A stretch of 64,000 nt of DNA from Hyalella azteca (Eukaryota > Arthropoda > Malacostraca > Amphipoda > Hyalellidae), in the NCBI RefSeq assembly GCF_000764305.2, contig NW_025934840.1:186001-250000 (forward strand). Direction: 5' to 3'. The first letter of the stretch is position 1. Each line of letters begins with the position of its first letter. The notes beneath the pieces are model-generated. The model was not told where the DNA came from, made no database searches, and saw only the letters and a list, made by a program, of their open reading frames with translations. The position numbers were made by a program, and so were the translations under genes. Shown piece after piece: positions 51,836 through 63,074 of the stretch.

Positions 51836-52175
51836 AAAAAAATATAACTCAGTACCCACTGCAGTGAGTGACAGAGAGAGCATTTTCTCGTCGACAAAAA
51901 CGTGAAGTCACGGACGGACAGACAGACAGACGGACAGACAGACGGACAGACAGACGGACGGACATGGCAAGCACAATAGCGCATTTTTTCCATAAATGAG
52001 AAAATGCGCTAAGAATGAAACTCAGTACTCACTGCAGTGAGTTACAGAGAGCGCATTTTCTCGTCGACGAAAACGTGAAGTCACGGACAGACAGACAGAC
52101 AGACAGACGGACAGACGGATGGACATGACGAACACAATAGCACTTCTTTCCATAAATGAGAAAATGCGCTAAAAA
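51836..52175 (+). mobile_element. Family G tandem dimer
   Basis: Copy one 51836-52013, copy two from about 52014 to 52175, joined as GCGCTAAGAATGAAACTCAG with no spacer. Both have their own GGAC/GACA tract (51914-51963; 52086-52122). Confidence 0.95.
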
Positions 52176-52379
52176 TAGATATTTGCCAAGCGGGCGTCAC
52201 AAGAGGGAGAGCGAGACATGAACGCCAGCGTTGGTAGAGGGGCGCTGCGGTGTGTGTGGAGAGGGCGACGGCCGAGGAGTCATCAGTAGAGCATGTTTGC
52301 TGTAAAGCTCACGACGAATTATTCATGAAGTTGAGGCGGCAAGCTATGAACCGCTTACGCTTCGAGTCGCCGTGAGGAT

Positions 52380-52950
52380 TGTTGTAATGTAAGAGTGATG
52401 TAAGAGTGTGGTAAGAGTATGGTAAGAGTTTTGTATAAGTGTTGCAGGAGTGCTGTATGAGTGTTGTAAGAGTGTTGTATGAGTAATATAAGAGTGTTGT
52501 GTGAGTGTTGTAAGAGTTTTGTAAGAATATTGTAGTCGAGTCGAGTCGTAAGAGTGTTGTATGAGTGTTGTGAGAGTGTGGTAAGAGTGTTGTGAGAGTG
52601 TTGTAAGAGTGTTGTAGGGGTGTTGTAAGAGTGATGTAAGAGTGTTGTAAGAGTGTTGTAAGAGTATTGTAAGAGTGTTGTAAGAGTATTGTAAGAGTGT
52701 TGTATGAGTGTTGTAATAGTGTTATAAGAGTGCTGTAAGAGTATTGTAAGAGTAATGTAAGAGTGTTGTAGACTGTTGTAATAGTGTTATAAGAGTGCTG
52801 TAAAGAGTGTTGTATGAGTGTTGTATGTGTGTTGTATGAGTGTTGTATCAGTGTTGTATGAGTGTTGTATGAGTGTTGTATGAGTGTTATATGAGTGTTG
52901 TATGAGTGTTGTATGAGTGTTATATGAGTGTTGTAAGAGTGTTGTTTGAG
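52380..52950. repeat. 11-bp minisatellite, ~50 units
   Basis: Unit GAGTGTTGTAA with A/T and short indel variants. The 248-codon minus frame (52309-53055), Thr/Asn/His/Leu-rich with 11-residue period, is this array read in three phases. Confidence 0.95.
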
Positions 52951-53100
52951 TATTGTGACGTTAACACATGATGGTAACACGTTCCTCGCAGTGAGAACAT
53001 CTGTGATACAACTGAAATAAACTTCCGTGTAAATGATCCGCCCATAATACTTCACTCGTAAACGATCAGACTTTATTTTTTTTTTTAATTTCTCTTGCAG

Positions 53101-53181
53101 ACAATTCTGAGACTGAATTCTACATTTGTAATCGCGGAATGCTTCGTATCCATCAGGAAATTATTATCTGGAATAACGTTG
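53101..53181 (+). CDS. Candidate internal exon, 81 nt
   Basis: A strong acceptor (long T tract, then TTTCTCTTGCAG ending 53100) and a fair donor (G, then GTATGA at 53182) enclose 81 nt. Two of three frames are open: phase 0 gives TILRLNSTFVIAECFVSIRK..., phase 2 gives NSETEFYICNRGMLRIHQE.... The phase-0 reading has exactly 27 codons. No family recognised. Confidence 0.28.
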
Positions 53182-54411
53182 GTATGACTGAAACATGCTG
53201 CTTTTAATGATGGAATTTCAAACGGGGAATTTTCAATGGCCACCAATAAAGATAAAATTTTCACAGGGAGTTAAGGAGATAAAGAGATAATGATAAAATT
53301 TTAAATAAATAAAGATAAAATTTTCACAATTTTTTTTAGATAGCATTTTCACACAATTTTCATTTCAAAATTCAATTTTCGTTCGTCGCACAGAGGGATT
53401 AACTCGACGATGGCCCGCATGAGGGGAGATCAGAGGGGCAGAGGCGATGCCTGTGGACGCCTGGCCGAGTATAAAACAAGGAAGGCGTACACAGGAAAGT
53501 TGATTATAGAATAGAAGTGTCGGCAATGAAGAAATAGGCCCATGGCCTGTATATGCGGGGAAACTTTACAACATTGAAAACTGTCCATACCGGCTTGTAC
53601 GACGCGCTAGGTTTACAAGAAAAAATATTCACAACTGCTTAGAGATCTTGAAAGGGTGAAATTTAGTGAGGTATGTAAAACTGAAAATAAATATGATGTT
53701 ATACGACTCTCATTAAAGTAAAACGCTTTTTTATGACACAGAAATAATACTGCTCCCTAGTTATTAAATTTAAAGGCTTTGTGGCATGTTCCGAATGAGT
53801 GCCGCAATAGAAAGACTTAGTCGTCTCGACACAATTTGTCATAGTGCCTGTTAAACCAGCACCTTCGAATTATCGCGAAAACTTCTACACTCACAACTAT
53901 AATTCAACAGACTTGTAGTTTCGTATTCGCATATTCGTAGCTTGAAACTTGTTATTCTTCCTCACGAAAAAGATGATTAAATATATTGAGCATTAGTATC
54001 TTAATTAAAAATCGTTCTTATTTCGTGCTTAAACTTTTAAGTAAGGATAGGAGAAATGGCAATCTCCTGTGCCGCCATACACAAGTTAAGCGCCCGTACG
54101 GCAATGCGCGTGAAGTGAACGATATCCTGCTAAATAAATACATTCAAAACTTTATCAATAATTTCATAAAATACTACCAAGTAGCGTTAAGGGAAATTTT
54201 CCCTGAAAGTCTGTAAACTGGAACGTTGTAAAGAAATATTACCATCTTGCTTAGCTGTTCCGTCGATCTTGATGAGAGCGGCGCTGGCGAGCTGTAAAGT
54301 TCAGCTCGGAATTACTCGCATTAACCAAAGTTGATCTCATAAAACTAGCCACAGTTTTTCTTTAAAGTTCACTCATTTGCTGATAATCGTTGTTCTCAAC
54401 ACAAGAGGTCA
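53182..54411. other. Mostly unique sequence; small frame and dispersed repeat
   Basis: ATG at 53410 opens 34 codons (MARMRGDQRGRGDACGRLAE...) with a TATAAAAC motif inside; too short to call. 53506-53550 matches 61321-61365 in inverted order (core GAAATAGGCCCATGGCCTGT). Otherwise AT-rich. Confidence 0.45.
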
Positions 54412-54660
54412 ATCACAGGTGGATTTTAGATGCCTGACGAACTGCCGACACTTGTATTCCTCGAGTCTAAAATTTTGATGGTATTTAGTGCTGATAATTT
54501 GAACAAGTTTCAAGTACCCTAGATGGCAGTTCGTCAGCCATCTAAAATCCCAGGTGGATTTTAGATGGCTGACGAATTGCCGACTCTTGTGTTACGCAGA
54601 CATGGCTAAAATTTTTAATGGTATTTAGTGCTGATAATTTAAACAAGGTTCAAGTGCCCT
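54412..54660. repeat. ~130-bp direct duplication with inverted centre
   Basis: GGTGGATTTTAGATG and GGTATTTAGTGCTGATAATT occur twice in order. Between them GGCAGTTCGTCAGCCATCTA is the inverse of the start of the second copy, giving a ~26-bp hairpin around 54526-54580. Confidence 0.85.
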
Positions 54661-55009
54661 GAAGAACTAACGCTCGTTCGGAGAAACGTTCATTATAAAC
54701 TTGTGAACACACAGGGCAGTAGGAGAAGGCGTAAAAATATGTATGAACCAGATAACGCGAAATTTAAATTGTCATTGATATGTTCGTGTAATATTGTGTT
54801 AATCCCACTCGTTGTTTTCTCAAGTCAAGTAGTTCGTGCCAAATGAATATTCTATATTTTTTGCATAGTTATGGTAAAAATGTATTGATTGTTCTCAAGT
54901 ATACATGAAAATTTATTTTTTATGTGATTGTGGAATTTTTCGGGCTCATAGATATGGTTGGTGCTGTGCGCTCTGGGTACATTTGTTCGACGTTACGCAG
55001 CTTCCATAC
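54661..55009. other. No recognisable feature
   Basis: AT-rich unique sequence. Nothing seen. Confidence 0.5.
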
Positions 55010-55165
55010 TTCACTAACACGTTTTTGACGTTTTTCACAATAACACGTTTTTGAAACTAACACGTTTTTAACATTTTCACAATAACACGTTTTTGAAACT
55101 AACACGTTTTTAACGTTTTTCACAATAACACGTTTATGAAACTAACACGTTTGTAACTTTTTTCA
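55010..55165. repeat. Tandem of AACACGTTTTT units
   Basis: Alternating ACTAACACGTTTTTAAC and TTTCACAATAACACG give a ~43-45-bp higher unit, about three copies. CACGTT repeats densely. Confidence 0.88.
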
Positions 55166-56360
55166 ATAACAATCCACTTGTGCCGCTCACTCATTCAGTA
55201 TATGAGGAGAGAAAAAATTTGTGGTGACTGATGAAGATGTCTTGATTATGTTAGTAGAGTGGTTTTAAAGTAATTATTCCCTTTTATTTGATTATTATCA
55301 TTTTTTGCCAATTTAGCGAAAAATTTTCACTTAAATCAATCGTCTTGAATACTCAAACATAAGTGGATTATAAAGAACAATGAATAGAATTTGTTTGTAA
55401 AATAGTTGAAGTCCGATGTTTTGCTTAGTGTTTTCTTTCGTTCAACATTTTTTATCATTTCTCAAAGAGCTTTGACATTCTTTTATATGCGTTAATCTTC
55501 TGCCTTGCATCATTGCAAAGTCAAAATTTTTCTCATTTTCCCACTTAATTTCTTCGCAATCGATGCAAGTTTGGCTAATGTAAAATTTTCGTAGGCTAGA
55601 CTGGTCTATCATTGGCCGCCTTGTAATCTTACATTAATTAAGAATGTAGATTTGTAATATTATATTTGTAATTTATTATTTGTAATTACATTAATTACAT
55701 TAATCTTACATTTCAAATATAATAATTTTCAACTAGGACGCAGTTTCTCGAGAAGCTTGGCCGTGTACTAAAAAAACTTAGATTTTTCACTGAGGGCATG
55801 TTTTGCCCACTTTAAATGTTGGCCTAACAGCCAACTTTGGCGGGCACTCTAACTACTCAAGATGTGAGAGAGGAAGTCTAGCTACTGGCTTACTTATACA
55901 TTGCGCAGCGTAAATTTTGCACCGACTGATCCATCTCAGAGATGTTAAAGAAAAGATCTCTTAAGAATGAAACAAAAACTTTTTTTATGAACGTATAATT
56001 GATATAATATAATATTTTTAATTTAGTAACTGCCTTTCGTTCAAAAATTGTCAACACAAATTCAAAGTAAGTTCATACGTTTCTTCCATCAGCATTAAGC
56101 ATAGGCTGGAACTGAAAAATACCACTAAATTCCTGAAAATAAATATAAGCAAAACTTATCATTTGATTAGCGCTATCAGTTGAATTGGGTTCCTCCAGGT
56201 GCCCTACAAAACAGATCATTTTAGAATGTAATTCTGATCATTTCTGAGCCGATCTGATTTTAGAATTAAATTCTGATAGGTTTGTGTGTTAGTAAACGGG
56301 TTGGTTCAGACAGGTTACCCATCACGATCTTTTAGTATAAACTGTTGATTTGATGCCGTA
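55166..56360. other. No recognisable feature
   Basis: AT-rich unique sequence; a low-complexity patch of TTTGTAAT and TACATTAAT at 55620-55700. Nothing else seen. Confidence 0.5.
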
Positions 56361-56400
56361 ATTGACCAAGGATGTGTCCAGAATTTCCGGCAGGACTTCC

Positions 56401-56846
56401 CTATACTTTTGCTATACTTTCAAAAATAGTTGAGAGATCGTAAGTTCATCAGCCAATCATTGACGGCCTTTCAAGCCACTCTTTTAAAAACAGTTAAGAG
56501 ATCGTAAGTTCATCAGCCAATCATTGACGGCCTTTCAAGCAAAATCCACCAATCGTAGACAAGAAAATACAGCGTAAGTACTTACGTGCACTATACTTTC
56601 AAAAAAAGTTAAGAGATCGTAAGTTCATCAGCCAATCATTGACGGCCTTTCAAGCAAAATCCACCGATCGTAGACAAGAAAATACAGCGTAAGTACTTAC
56701 GTGCACTATACTTTCAAAAAAAGTTAAGAGATCGTAAGTTCATCAGCCAATCATGGACGGCCTTTCAAGCAAAATCCACCAATCATAGACAAGAAATTAG
56801 AGCGTAAGTACTTACATTCACTTAGCGAATTTTGAAAGTATGGCCC
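56401..56846 (-). mobile_element. Family M array, three and a half units
   Basis: A short first unit (ends at TTTCAAGCCACTC), then units starting near 56475, 56593 and 56709. The internal joints read ACGTGCACTATACTTTC, the same joint type as at 50631. The final unit has the complete GAAAGTATGGCCC end. Confidence 0.92.
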
Positions 56847-56862
56847 TTGATTTCTTGCGTAT

Positions 56863-57060
56863 GGGTACGCACACAGTGAAAGCAGGTTGCCAGCGTGCTG
56901 GTTACCTGCTCAGGCTGGGGCCTGAAACCATAGAATACAGAAGCCTGTTCGTACAGGTTTTCACTGTGAACACTTACATTATTATCCTATGTTCATTATT
57001 GTGGCAGGTTGGAGCAGGTTTGCCCGCGCGGGCAAACCTGCTTTCACTGTGTGCGTACCC
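56863..57060 (+). mobile_element. Family H MITE, PIF/Harbinger-like, copy 1
   Basis: 198 bp with 26-bp perfect terminal inverted repeats beginning GGGTACGCACACAGTGAAAG. Interior holds the 28-bp palindrome centred on GCCCGCGCGGGC (57010-57037). No coding capacity. Flanks are TAT and TTA, compatible with a decayed 3-bp TTA/TAA duplication. Confidence 0.88.
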
Positions 57061-57480
57061 TTAGATCAAAGATGTGTCCAGAATTTCCGACGGGACTTTT
57101 CTATACTTTTGGTTTCTTGCGTATGGCGCGCTCGCAGGTATCCAGGGTCGGCACGCAAGCGCCTAATTACCAGATTATTTGTCTTCATTGCGGCCGCTTA
57201 GAGGGCGCTTGTGACAGCTCCGTCGAAGGGAAGGTAAAAGCGGGGAAATGGGAGTACTGAGAGGATATTGAGACCATTATCGGTAACAAAATTGAATAAT
57301 TATTTTATAATAAAAAAACTATTTGTAAAAGGGCCAATTAATATTCATTTATCTAAAAAATCATTCAGAAAGAACACCAATTTGTGAACGAATTCACGAT
57401 AATGCAACGCGAAATTTACACTTCCATTTTCTAGTTTATTAAGTCGCTAGAAACAATCACCGATACCTGGGATATTCACT
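57061..57480. other. Unique sequence with a flank duplication
   Basis: AGATGTGTCCAGAATTTCC and CTATACTTTTG at 57068-57110 repeat 56370-56411, and TTTCTTGCGTATGG at 57112-57125 repeats 56851-56864. The host locus was duplicated around, or before, the M and H insertions. Confidence 0.7.
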
Positions 57481-57774
57481 TTTCAGCGCATTTTCTCATT
57501 TATGGAAAAAGACGCTATTGTACTCGCCATGTCCGTCCATCCGTCCGTCCGTCTGTCTGTGATTTCACGTTTTCGTCAACGAGAAAATGCGCTTTCAGTC
57601 ACTCACTGCAGTGAGTACTGAGTTATATTTTTTCCCATTTATGGAAAAAAGGCGCTATTGTGCTCGCCATGTCTGTCCGTCCGTCTGTCTGTCTATCCCT
57701 GACTTAACGTTTTCGTCGACGAGAAAATGCGCTCTCTGTCACTCACTGCAGTGGTTACTGAGTTATATTTTTTT
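57481..57774 (-). mobile_element. Family G tandem dimer, inverted
   Basis: Copies 57481-57634 and 57635-57774, head to tail, joined at GAGTTATATTTTTTCCCATTT, where the second copy starts inside its own left end. Tracts of TCCG/TGTC are short in both. Confidence 0.94.
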
Positions 57775-57871
57775 GTATTTGCATTGGGTCTGTTGCGCTG
57801 AAACATCCGCAACATCACCTTGGCCAACAAGTGCGCAGTAAAGAGTATAACGCGGTTGTCGGGTAATTTAA

Positions 57872-58085
57872 TATCAGCGACGGTGCCGCAAACAAAATTA
57901 ATATCAAATTAGTATCAAATTAATAACAAATGAATATCAGCGGCGGTGCCGCAAACAAAATTAATATCAAATTAATATCAAATTAATAACAAATGAATAT
58001 CAGCGGCGGTGCCGCAAACAAAATTAATATCAAATTAATATCAAATTAATAATAATTTAATATTAGCGGCGGCGCCGCAAACAAA
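57872..58085. repeat. 62-bp tandem repeat, ~3.5 units
   Basis: Unit has AATATCAGCGGCGGTGCCGC AAACAAAATT followed by AATATCAAATTAATATCAAA. GC-rich and AT-rich halves alternate. Confidence 0.92.
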
Positions 58086-58149
58086 CGGCGTAAAAGCTGC
58101 GCCTTGATGTGATTACCCGCAGGCCGAGCGTCGTCCAAACACTGCACGC

Positions 58150-58625
58150 GCTGAGCCAGGGTTACTGGCTGGGACTTGCGTGGGAGATTGAATGGTGATT
58201 ATGGAGTGACTTTGTAGGACTTGTAAGGTGACTAAGTGGGACTTGTATGCTGAATAGGTAAGACACATAGGGAGACAAAGTAGGACTTGTAGGGTGACTA
58301 AGTAGGACTTGTATGCTGACTAGGTAATACATGTAGGGTGACTAGGTAGGATTTATGGGGAGACCGGGTGGACTTGTGGGGGTGATTGGATGGTGATAAT
58401 GGAGTGACTTTCTAAGTCTTGGGTGACTAGGTAGGACTTGTAGGGTGACTAGGTAGGATTTCTGGGGAGACTGGGTGGGACTCGAGGTGGTGACGGGATG
58501 GTGATTAAGAAGCGACTTTTATGAACATGTTAGGTGACTAGGGAGGACTTGTAGCGTGACTAGGTAGGACTTTTAGGGTAACTAGGTACGATTTATGGAG
58601 AGACTGGGTTAGACTTGCAGAGGTA
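58150..58625. repeat. Degenerate ~25-bp minisatellite
   Basis: Units resemble GTGACTAGGTAGGACTTGTA GGG, with longer variants carrying GGGGAGACTGGGTGGAC and a ~130-bp higher-order pattern. Confidence 0.88.
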
Positions 58626-58697
58626 ACTGGTTAATAATTGAAGAATGACAGTCGCGTCCAGTACGCGTACGACATGCACTTTTAGTTTGTATCCTTA

Positions 58698-58981
58698 GGG
58701 TTCGCACACAGTGTAAGCAGGTTTGCCCGCGCGGGCAACCTGCTCCAACCTGCCACAAGAATGAACATAGGATAATAATGTAAGTGTTCACAGTGAAAAC
58801 CTGTACGAATAGGCTTCTGTATGCTATGGTTTCAACCTGCCACAAGAATGAACATAGGATAATAATGTAAGTGTTCACAGTGAAAACCTGTACGAATAGG
58901 CTTCTGTATTCTATGGTTTCAAGCGCCAGCCTGAGCAGGTAACCAGCACGCTGGCAACCTGCTTTCACTGTGTGCGTACCC
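58698..58981 (-). mobile_element. Family H MITE, copy 2, with TTA target duplication
   Basis: 284 bp, inverted relative to copy 1, flanked by TTA at 58695-58697 and 58982-58984. This 3-bp duplication and GGG-type ends fit PIF/Harbinger elements. An 87-bp internal segment (CACAAGAATGAACATAGGAT...) is present twice, which explains the extra length. Confidence 0.9.
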
Positions 58982-58984
58982 TTA

Positions 58985-59509
58985 CGGCGCGGCACGGAGC
59001 TGTATTCGGGGTCGCAGCCTCCTGCCATTCATTATCGTTTTGATGTTCCTAGGAGTTGAGCTTCCGCTGAATTACTCCTTAGGTCAATTTGCTATAATTG
59101 TCATATTGATTTGTTCATGTTATAGTAGTTAGTTTATAGTTCTCCAGTGTGAAGTAAAATCGTTTCCTTTCTTTTGGCAGAGTAAAGTAAGATTGAATTC
59201 CCGTTGACAATTTAGAATTTCAAGACTAGGGCACACACCATCCACATAAGTTCGTAGTTATTTGTATCTGTTGTAACTTTCATATTTATTTTTGCCAGGA
59301 GCTGTGTGATACTGAGATGTTGATTTATTAAATACCCATGTATATTTGTACTTGGTCTAAATCTTCAGTTTATATTTTCATTTGTTCTGATGTGCGGAAT
59401 TTTGTCCCGCAGTTTTACAAGAAGAATAAGGAAACAACCCTGAATGACTACTATTCTTCCTTATCATTGTCTCTGCCTGGCTTGATGAGGTGGCCGTTTG
59501 AATTTTAGG
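58985..59509. other. No recognisable feature
   Basis: AT-rich unique sequence. Nothing seen. Confidence 0.5.
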
Positions 59510-59537
59510 GAGTCGAGTCGAGTCGAGTCGAGTCGAG
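59510..59537. repeat. GAGTC microsatellite
   Basis: Five and a half perfect GAGTC units. A shorter run of the same unit is at about 52534-52549. Confidence 0.93.
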
Positions 59538-60921
59538 TTTTCAATTTTAATTTGAAAATTTATGAATATTAGTTTGTTTAGGAAACGTCTGAACTGATAC
59601 TTGTGAAATTATAACAGACATTTTGCCGCTTTTTAGTGAATAAGTTTCCTTTTTTTTGGAAAACTTTCGGGTTGAATTCAAAAACGTATGAATATGCATT
59701 CAGAATCTCCGTCGACACAAAAATCTGTTTAGTTTATACACCAACACCGGGAGCTCTAATGCCGCATTCTGCTGACCCATCAATGAAGAAGTAAAAGTGA
59801 GGACGTAAACAAGCTACGGTTTAATCATAGGTCGAGGCTGTTATGAAGGCTTCACGCGTGAAGTTGTTATCGCCTTATCGATCTGCCATGATTGTTATCG
59901 CCATATCGATCTGCCGTGATTGTTGTCACCGCGACAAACATGCGACTTCTGTAGCCTCTTGTCTTCCTGTCTGCTTCTTGCCATTCTTGTCATGTGATGA
60001 CAACCAAACTGTTGTAAAAACTTGCAATTAGAGTTAGTTAATTTGGATATTGTTAAATAATCAAAATATTGTTAAAGTCACAATTTTCTTTAACGTATGA
60101 AAGTCCTTTTATTTTTTATATTGCTAAAATCACAATTTTCTTTCACTTTTAAAAGTCCTTTTATTTTTTTATGTCTGTAAATTTAGGGAAGTGACATTTA
60201 TTTCAAACTATATTAAGCTTTGCAATGGTGAGGAGGATAGAAGATAAAGCATCAAATTAATTCAAATATTCTAAGGGCGAATTTATGTTTTTTTAATTTA
60301 AGCATCCTCCTTGGGATCGATGGGCTCAAAATACAATGCAGACATTGATGTCCTTCCTTACTCTAACGTTTGATTTCCTCGAACGAAAGTTAAGTAATAT
60401 ATCAATCGTATATATCATGCTATACTGATATTCTCTACTGAGGTGTTCAAGCTGGTCTGATCAATACAAAACTTTTGGCAGTTGCTTGCTCAAATTTATC
60501 CAAATTCTAAAAAATATGCAAAAATCTTTGCACATATTTCTTAAGCTAATGTTTTGACTTGACACAGACATTTCAATTTCATTGTTTATTTTTCTTCAAT
60601 TGGAATACGACTTTATACCAGCTCACAACCTGTAGAAATTCTCATCACAAGTTCGTTCACAGCTCATACTTATAAGAATGACTTTTAGGACCTCAAAAGA
60701 GGACTTGTCCGAGTGAATTTATTCTCAAGAATTTGTAACAACAGGACAAGAATTTGTATCAACAGGACAGGACTTAACTGACAGGATATCAGCCTATATT
60801 CTTCCTTTAATGACGGCCTCCTTGGGATCGATGGGCTTAAAATAAACTGCAGACACAACAGCTCTCAAGGCGCCGCTCATTAATTTATGACTGCAACAAC
60901 CTGCAAAGAAAGACCTTGAGA
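59538..60921. other. AT-rich sequence with short local duplications
   Basis: CACAATTTTCTTT with AAAGTCCTTTTATTTTTT occurs twice at 60078-60170. CCTCCTTGGGATCGATGGGC at about 60305 recurs at about 60828, 523 bp apart. The plus frame 59843-60031 (GATCTGCC duplication, CRDC-like) shows no motif. No gene called. Confidence 0.5.
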
Positions 60922-61040
60922 GAAACATCGGATTTAGCCATAAGTTATGTTGCTGTTATGACTACAGAGTTTTTAGGAGAGGAGCATCGGATTTAGCTAT
61001 AAGTTATGTTGCTGTTATGACTACAGTGTTTTTAGAAGCA
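60922..61040. repeat. 57-bp direct duplication
   Basis: CATCGGATTTAGC(C/T)ATAAGTTATG followed by TTGCTGTTATGACTACAG occurs at about 60928 and 60985. Confidence 0.9.
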
Positions 61041-61616
61041 CCTCTTTAGCATGACGAGAGATCAATATAAATGATACTAATTCAGCTTCAACAGGTCTGA
61101 TTATATAATTATCATTGAATTATTTTTGTCCAAGGCTCGAATATGATTTAAATTGTTTTCGTATGGGGCATAATAGCGTAAATCAGCATTTACGCCTAGC
61201 AAATTACGGACCAGGCATTAAGTCCAGCAGCTATCTCAATCAATCGTCAGTTATGGAAAGATCGGGTTGCAAAGGCCGGATCCCTTGTGAATCATGTCAC
61301 GAAAAGTTCAAGAATCGGCAACAGGCCATGGGCCTATTTCTTCAACGCCGACACTTCTATTCTATTCTATTCTATTACGAACACGCAGATCATGTTATCT
61401 TAACCAAACAGACGGCAAAGCCAGAACATCGTTTTCAACATTGAGTACCGGTAGCTCATCAGTGTCTCTCTGAAAAGGACTCGAAAATAAGCATTCGTGT
61501 CTCTAGGGCATCTTCCTCTCGCGTCTCCTTTATTGCAGAAAATTCCATCAACATTCACAATGTAGCTTTATTAGCGCAGCCAGTCATAATGAACCGTCCT
61601 CGAGTTGGCCAAGTTT
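61041..61616. other. Unique sequence; open frame without motif
   Basis: The plus frame 61115-61444 (109 codons) has mixed content including CKGRIPCESCHEKFKNRQQ, but passes through the dispersed repeat 61321-61365 and a TTCTA microsatellite (61355-61376). I do not call it. Confidence 0.4.
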
Positions 61617-61758
61617 CCCAGTGAAAATTTACAGACGCGGCAGCTTCTGATTTGGATTACCAGAAGCTGGGGCAAGTTCTTCCCAGTGAAAATTTACAGA
61701 CGCGGCAGCTTCTGATTTGGATTACCAGAAGCTGGGGCGACTCTAAATTTTGTTAGGG
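61617..61758 (-). mobile_element. Family C: truncated plus full copy
   Basis: Copy 61617-61674 stops after CTGGGGC and a shortened linker (AAGTTCTT) leads to the full copy 61682-61758. Confidence 0.93.
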
Positions 61759-62479
61759 TTTGCCCGTCCTTCTCGTACGACAACTTGAGCACGACTTCGC
61801 TGCCGTGTAATCAAGCCGACGCTACAGAAAATCACGTGGGATTTTTGTCCAACCTGGCTTCGTGATGTTGCAATTAAGTCATTGGAGGCGGCCTCTTGAG
61901 GTCAATAAGAGTTTCAAGAGCTCATTCGTCTCTGCAGCAGCGTTACTGCGGCCAATATCGGCTCATCAAATATAACATACGACTGACCCTGAGGCGAGTG
62001 TGGCTTACTTGGCTTCTTTTCCACTAAACTCGCCTTCCCAAATTGCTGAAACTCAGACCAATCAGTAGGTATTTTTTATATATATGATATTATTACGATA
62101 TTATACGATATTTTATATCTATGATATTTTTCTGATATTATATTGTGATACAATAAAATATTATTGAAATGTTCTTGTGATCAAACATAACCTGTGCATT
62201 TATTTGACAACAGCACTCGAATTTAAAGAAGTGATCTCTGGTTATTCTCTTTAACGTATGAAAGAGCTCTCCTACATTAAAATGTTTCCGACACTACAAG
62301 ATGATTAATCGGGGATCGCAGTAAAGAGCCTGCACGCAGCCTTCCGATACTGACAAAATAAATATGATCAGAAGAAATACTGAATCTAAAGAACATTGAA
62401 CGGAAATGTAAAAATCCGTTGCGGAACATTACACGTAAAAATAAACTGGAATATAGGATTTTCCACTTTATCAGGCCTT
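61759..62479. other. No recognisable feature
   Basis: Unique sequence; AT-rich GATATTAT repeats at 62075-62145. Nothing else seen. Confidence 0.5.
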
Positions 62480-62612
62480 GCATTAAGAGGAAAATAGAGA
62501 GAACAACCATCTGCATTAGGAGAAAAATATCGAGAACAACCATCTGCATTAGGAGAAAAATAGAGAGAACAACCATCTGCATTAGGAGAAAAAATAAAGA
62601 GAACAACCATCT
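62480..62612. repeat. 33-bp minisatellite, four units
   Basis: Unit GCATTAGGAGAAAAATAGAG AGAACAACCATCT. 33 is a multiple of 3, so 11-residue-periodic frames open on both strands. Confidence 0.93.
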
Positions 62613-62731
62613 GAGGTGAAGCTGTCTGGACCATCACTCTAAAGAAATATTATCGCTTGAGCATCCCTAACGAAGTCAGAGCCACACGATTTTTACCGAC
62701 TGTCGGCGCCTGGGCACCGGTGTTAGGGCTG

Positions 62732-63074
62732 CACGCAAACAAAATTTAAAGTCGCCCCAGCTTCTGGTAATCCAAATCAGAAGCTGCCGCGTCTGTAAAT
62801 TTTTACTGGAAAGAACTCCTACCCTAACAAAATTTAGAGTCGCCCCAGCTTCTGGTAATCCAAATCAGAAGCTGCCGCGTCTGTAAATTTTCACTGGGAA
62901 GAACTCCTACCCTAACAAAATTTAGAGTCGCCCCAGCTTCTGGTAATCCAAATCAGAAGCTGCCGCGTCTGTAAATTTTCACTGGGAAGAACTCCTACCC
63001 TAACAAAATTCAGAGTCGCCCCAGCTTCTGGTAATCCAAATCAGAAGCTGCCGCGACTGTAAATTTTCACTGGG
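62732..63074 (+). mobile_element. Family C tetramer
   Basis: Four head-to-tail copies: 62732-62810 (diverged, left end changed to ACGCAAAC), 62822-62898, 62910-62986 and 62998-63074. All are separated by the 11-bp linker, giving an 88-bp period. The last three are almost identical. Confidence 0.96.

Noticed and set aside
52309..53055. A 248-codon open frame on minus, longest but one in the window
   Set aside because: It is the 11-bp minisatellite read in three phases, with 11-residue periodicity and no non-repetitive domain.
61115..61444. 109-codon plus frame with several Cys and Lys
   Set aside because: It crosses a dispersed 45-bp repeat and a microsatellite, so it is probably not a conserved protein.
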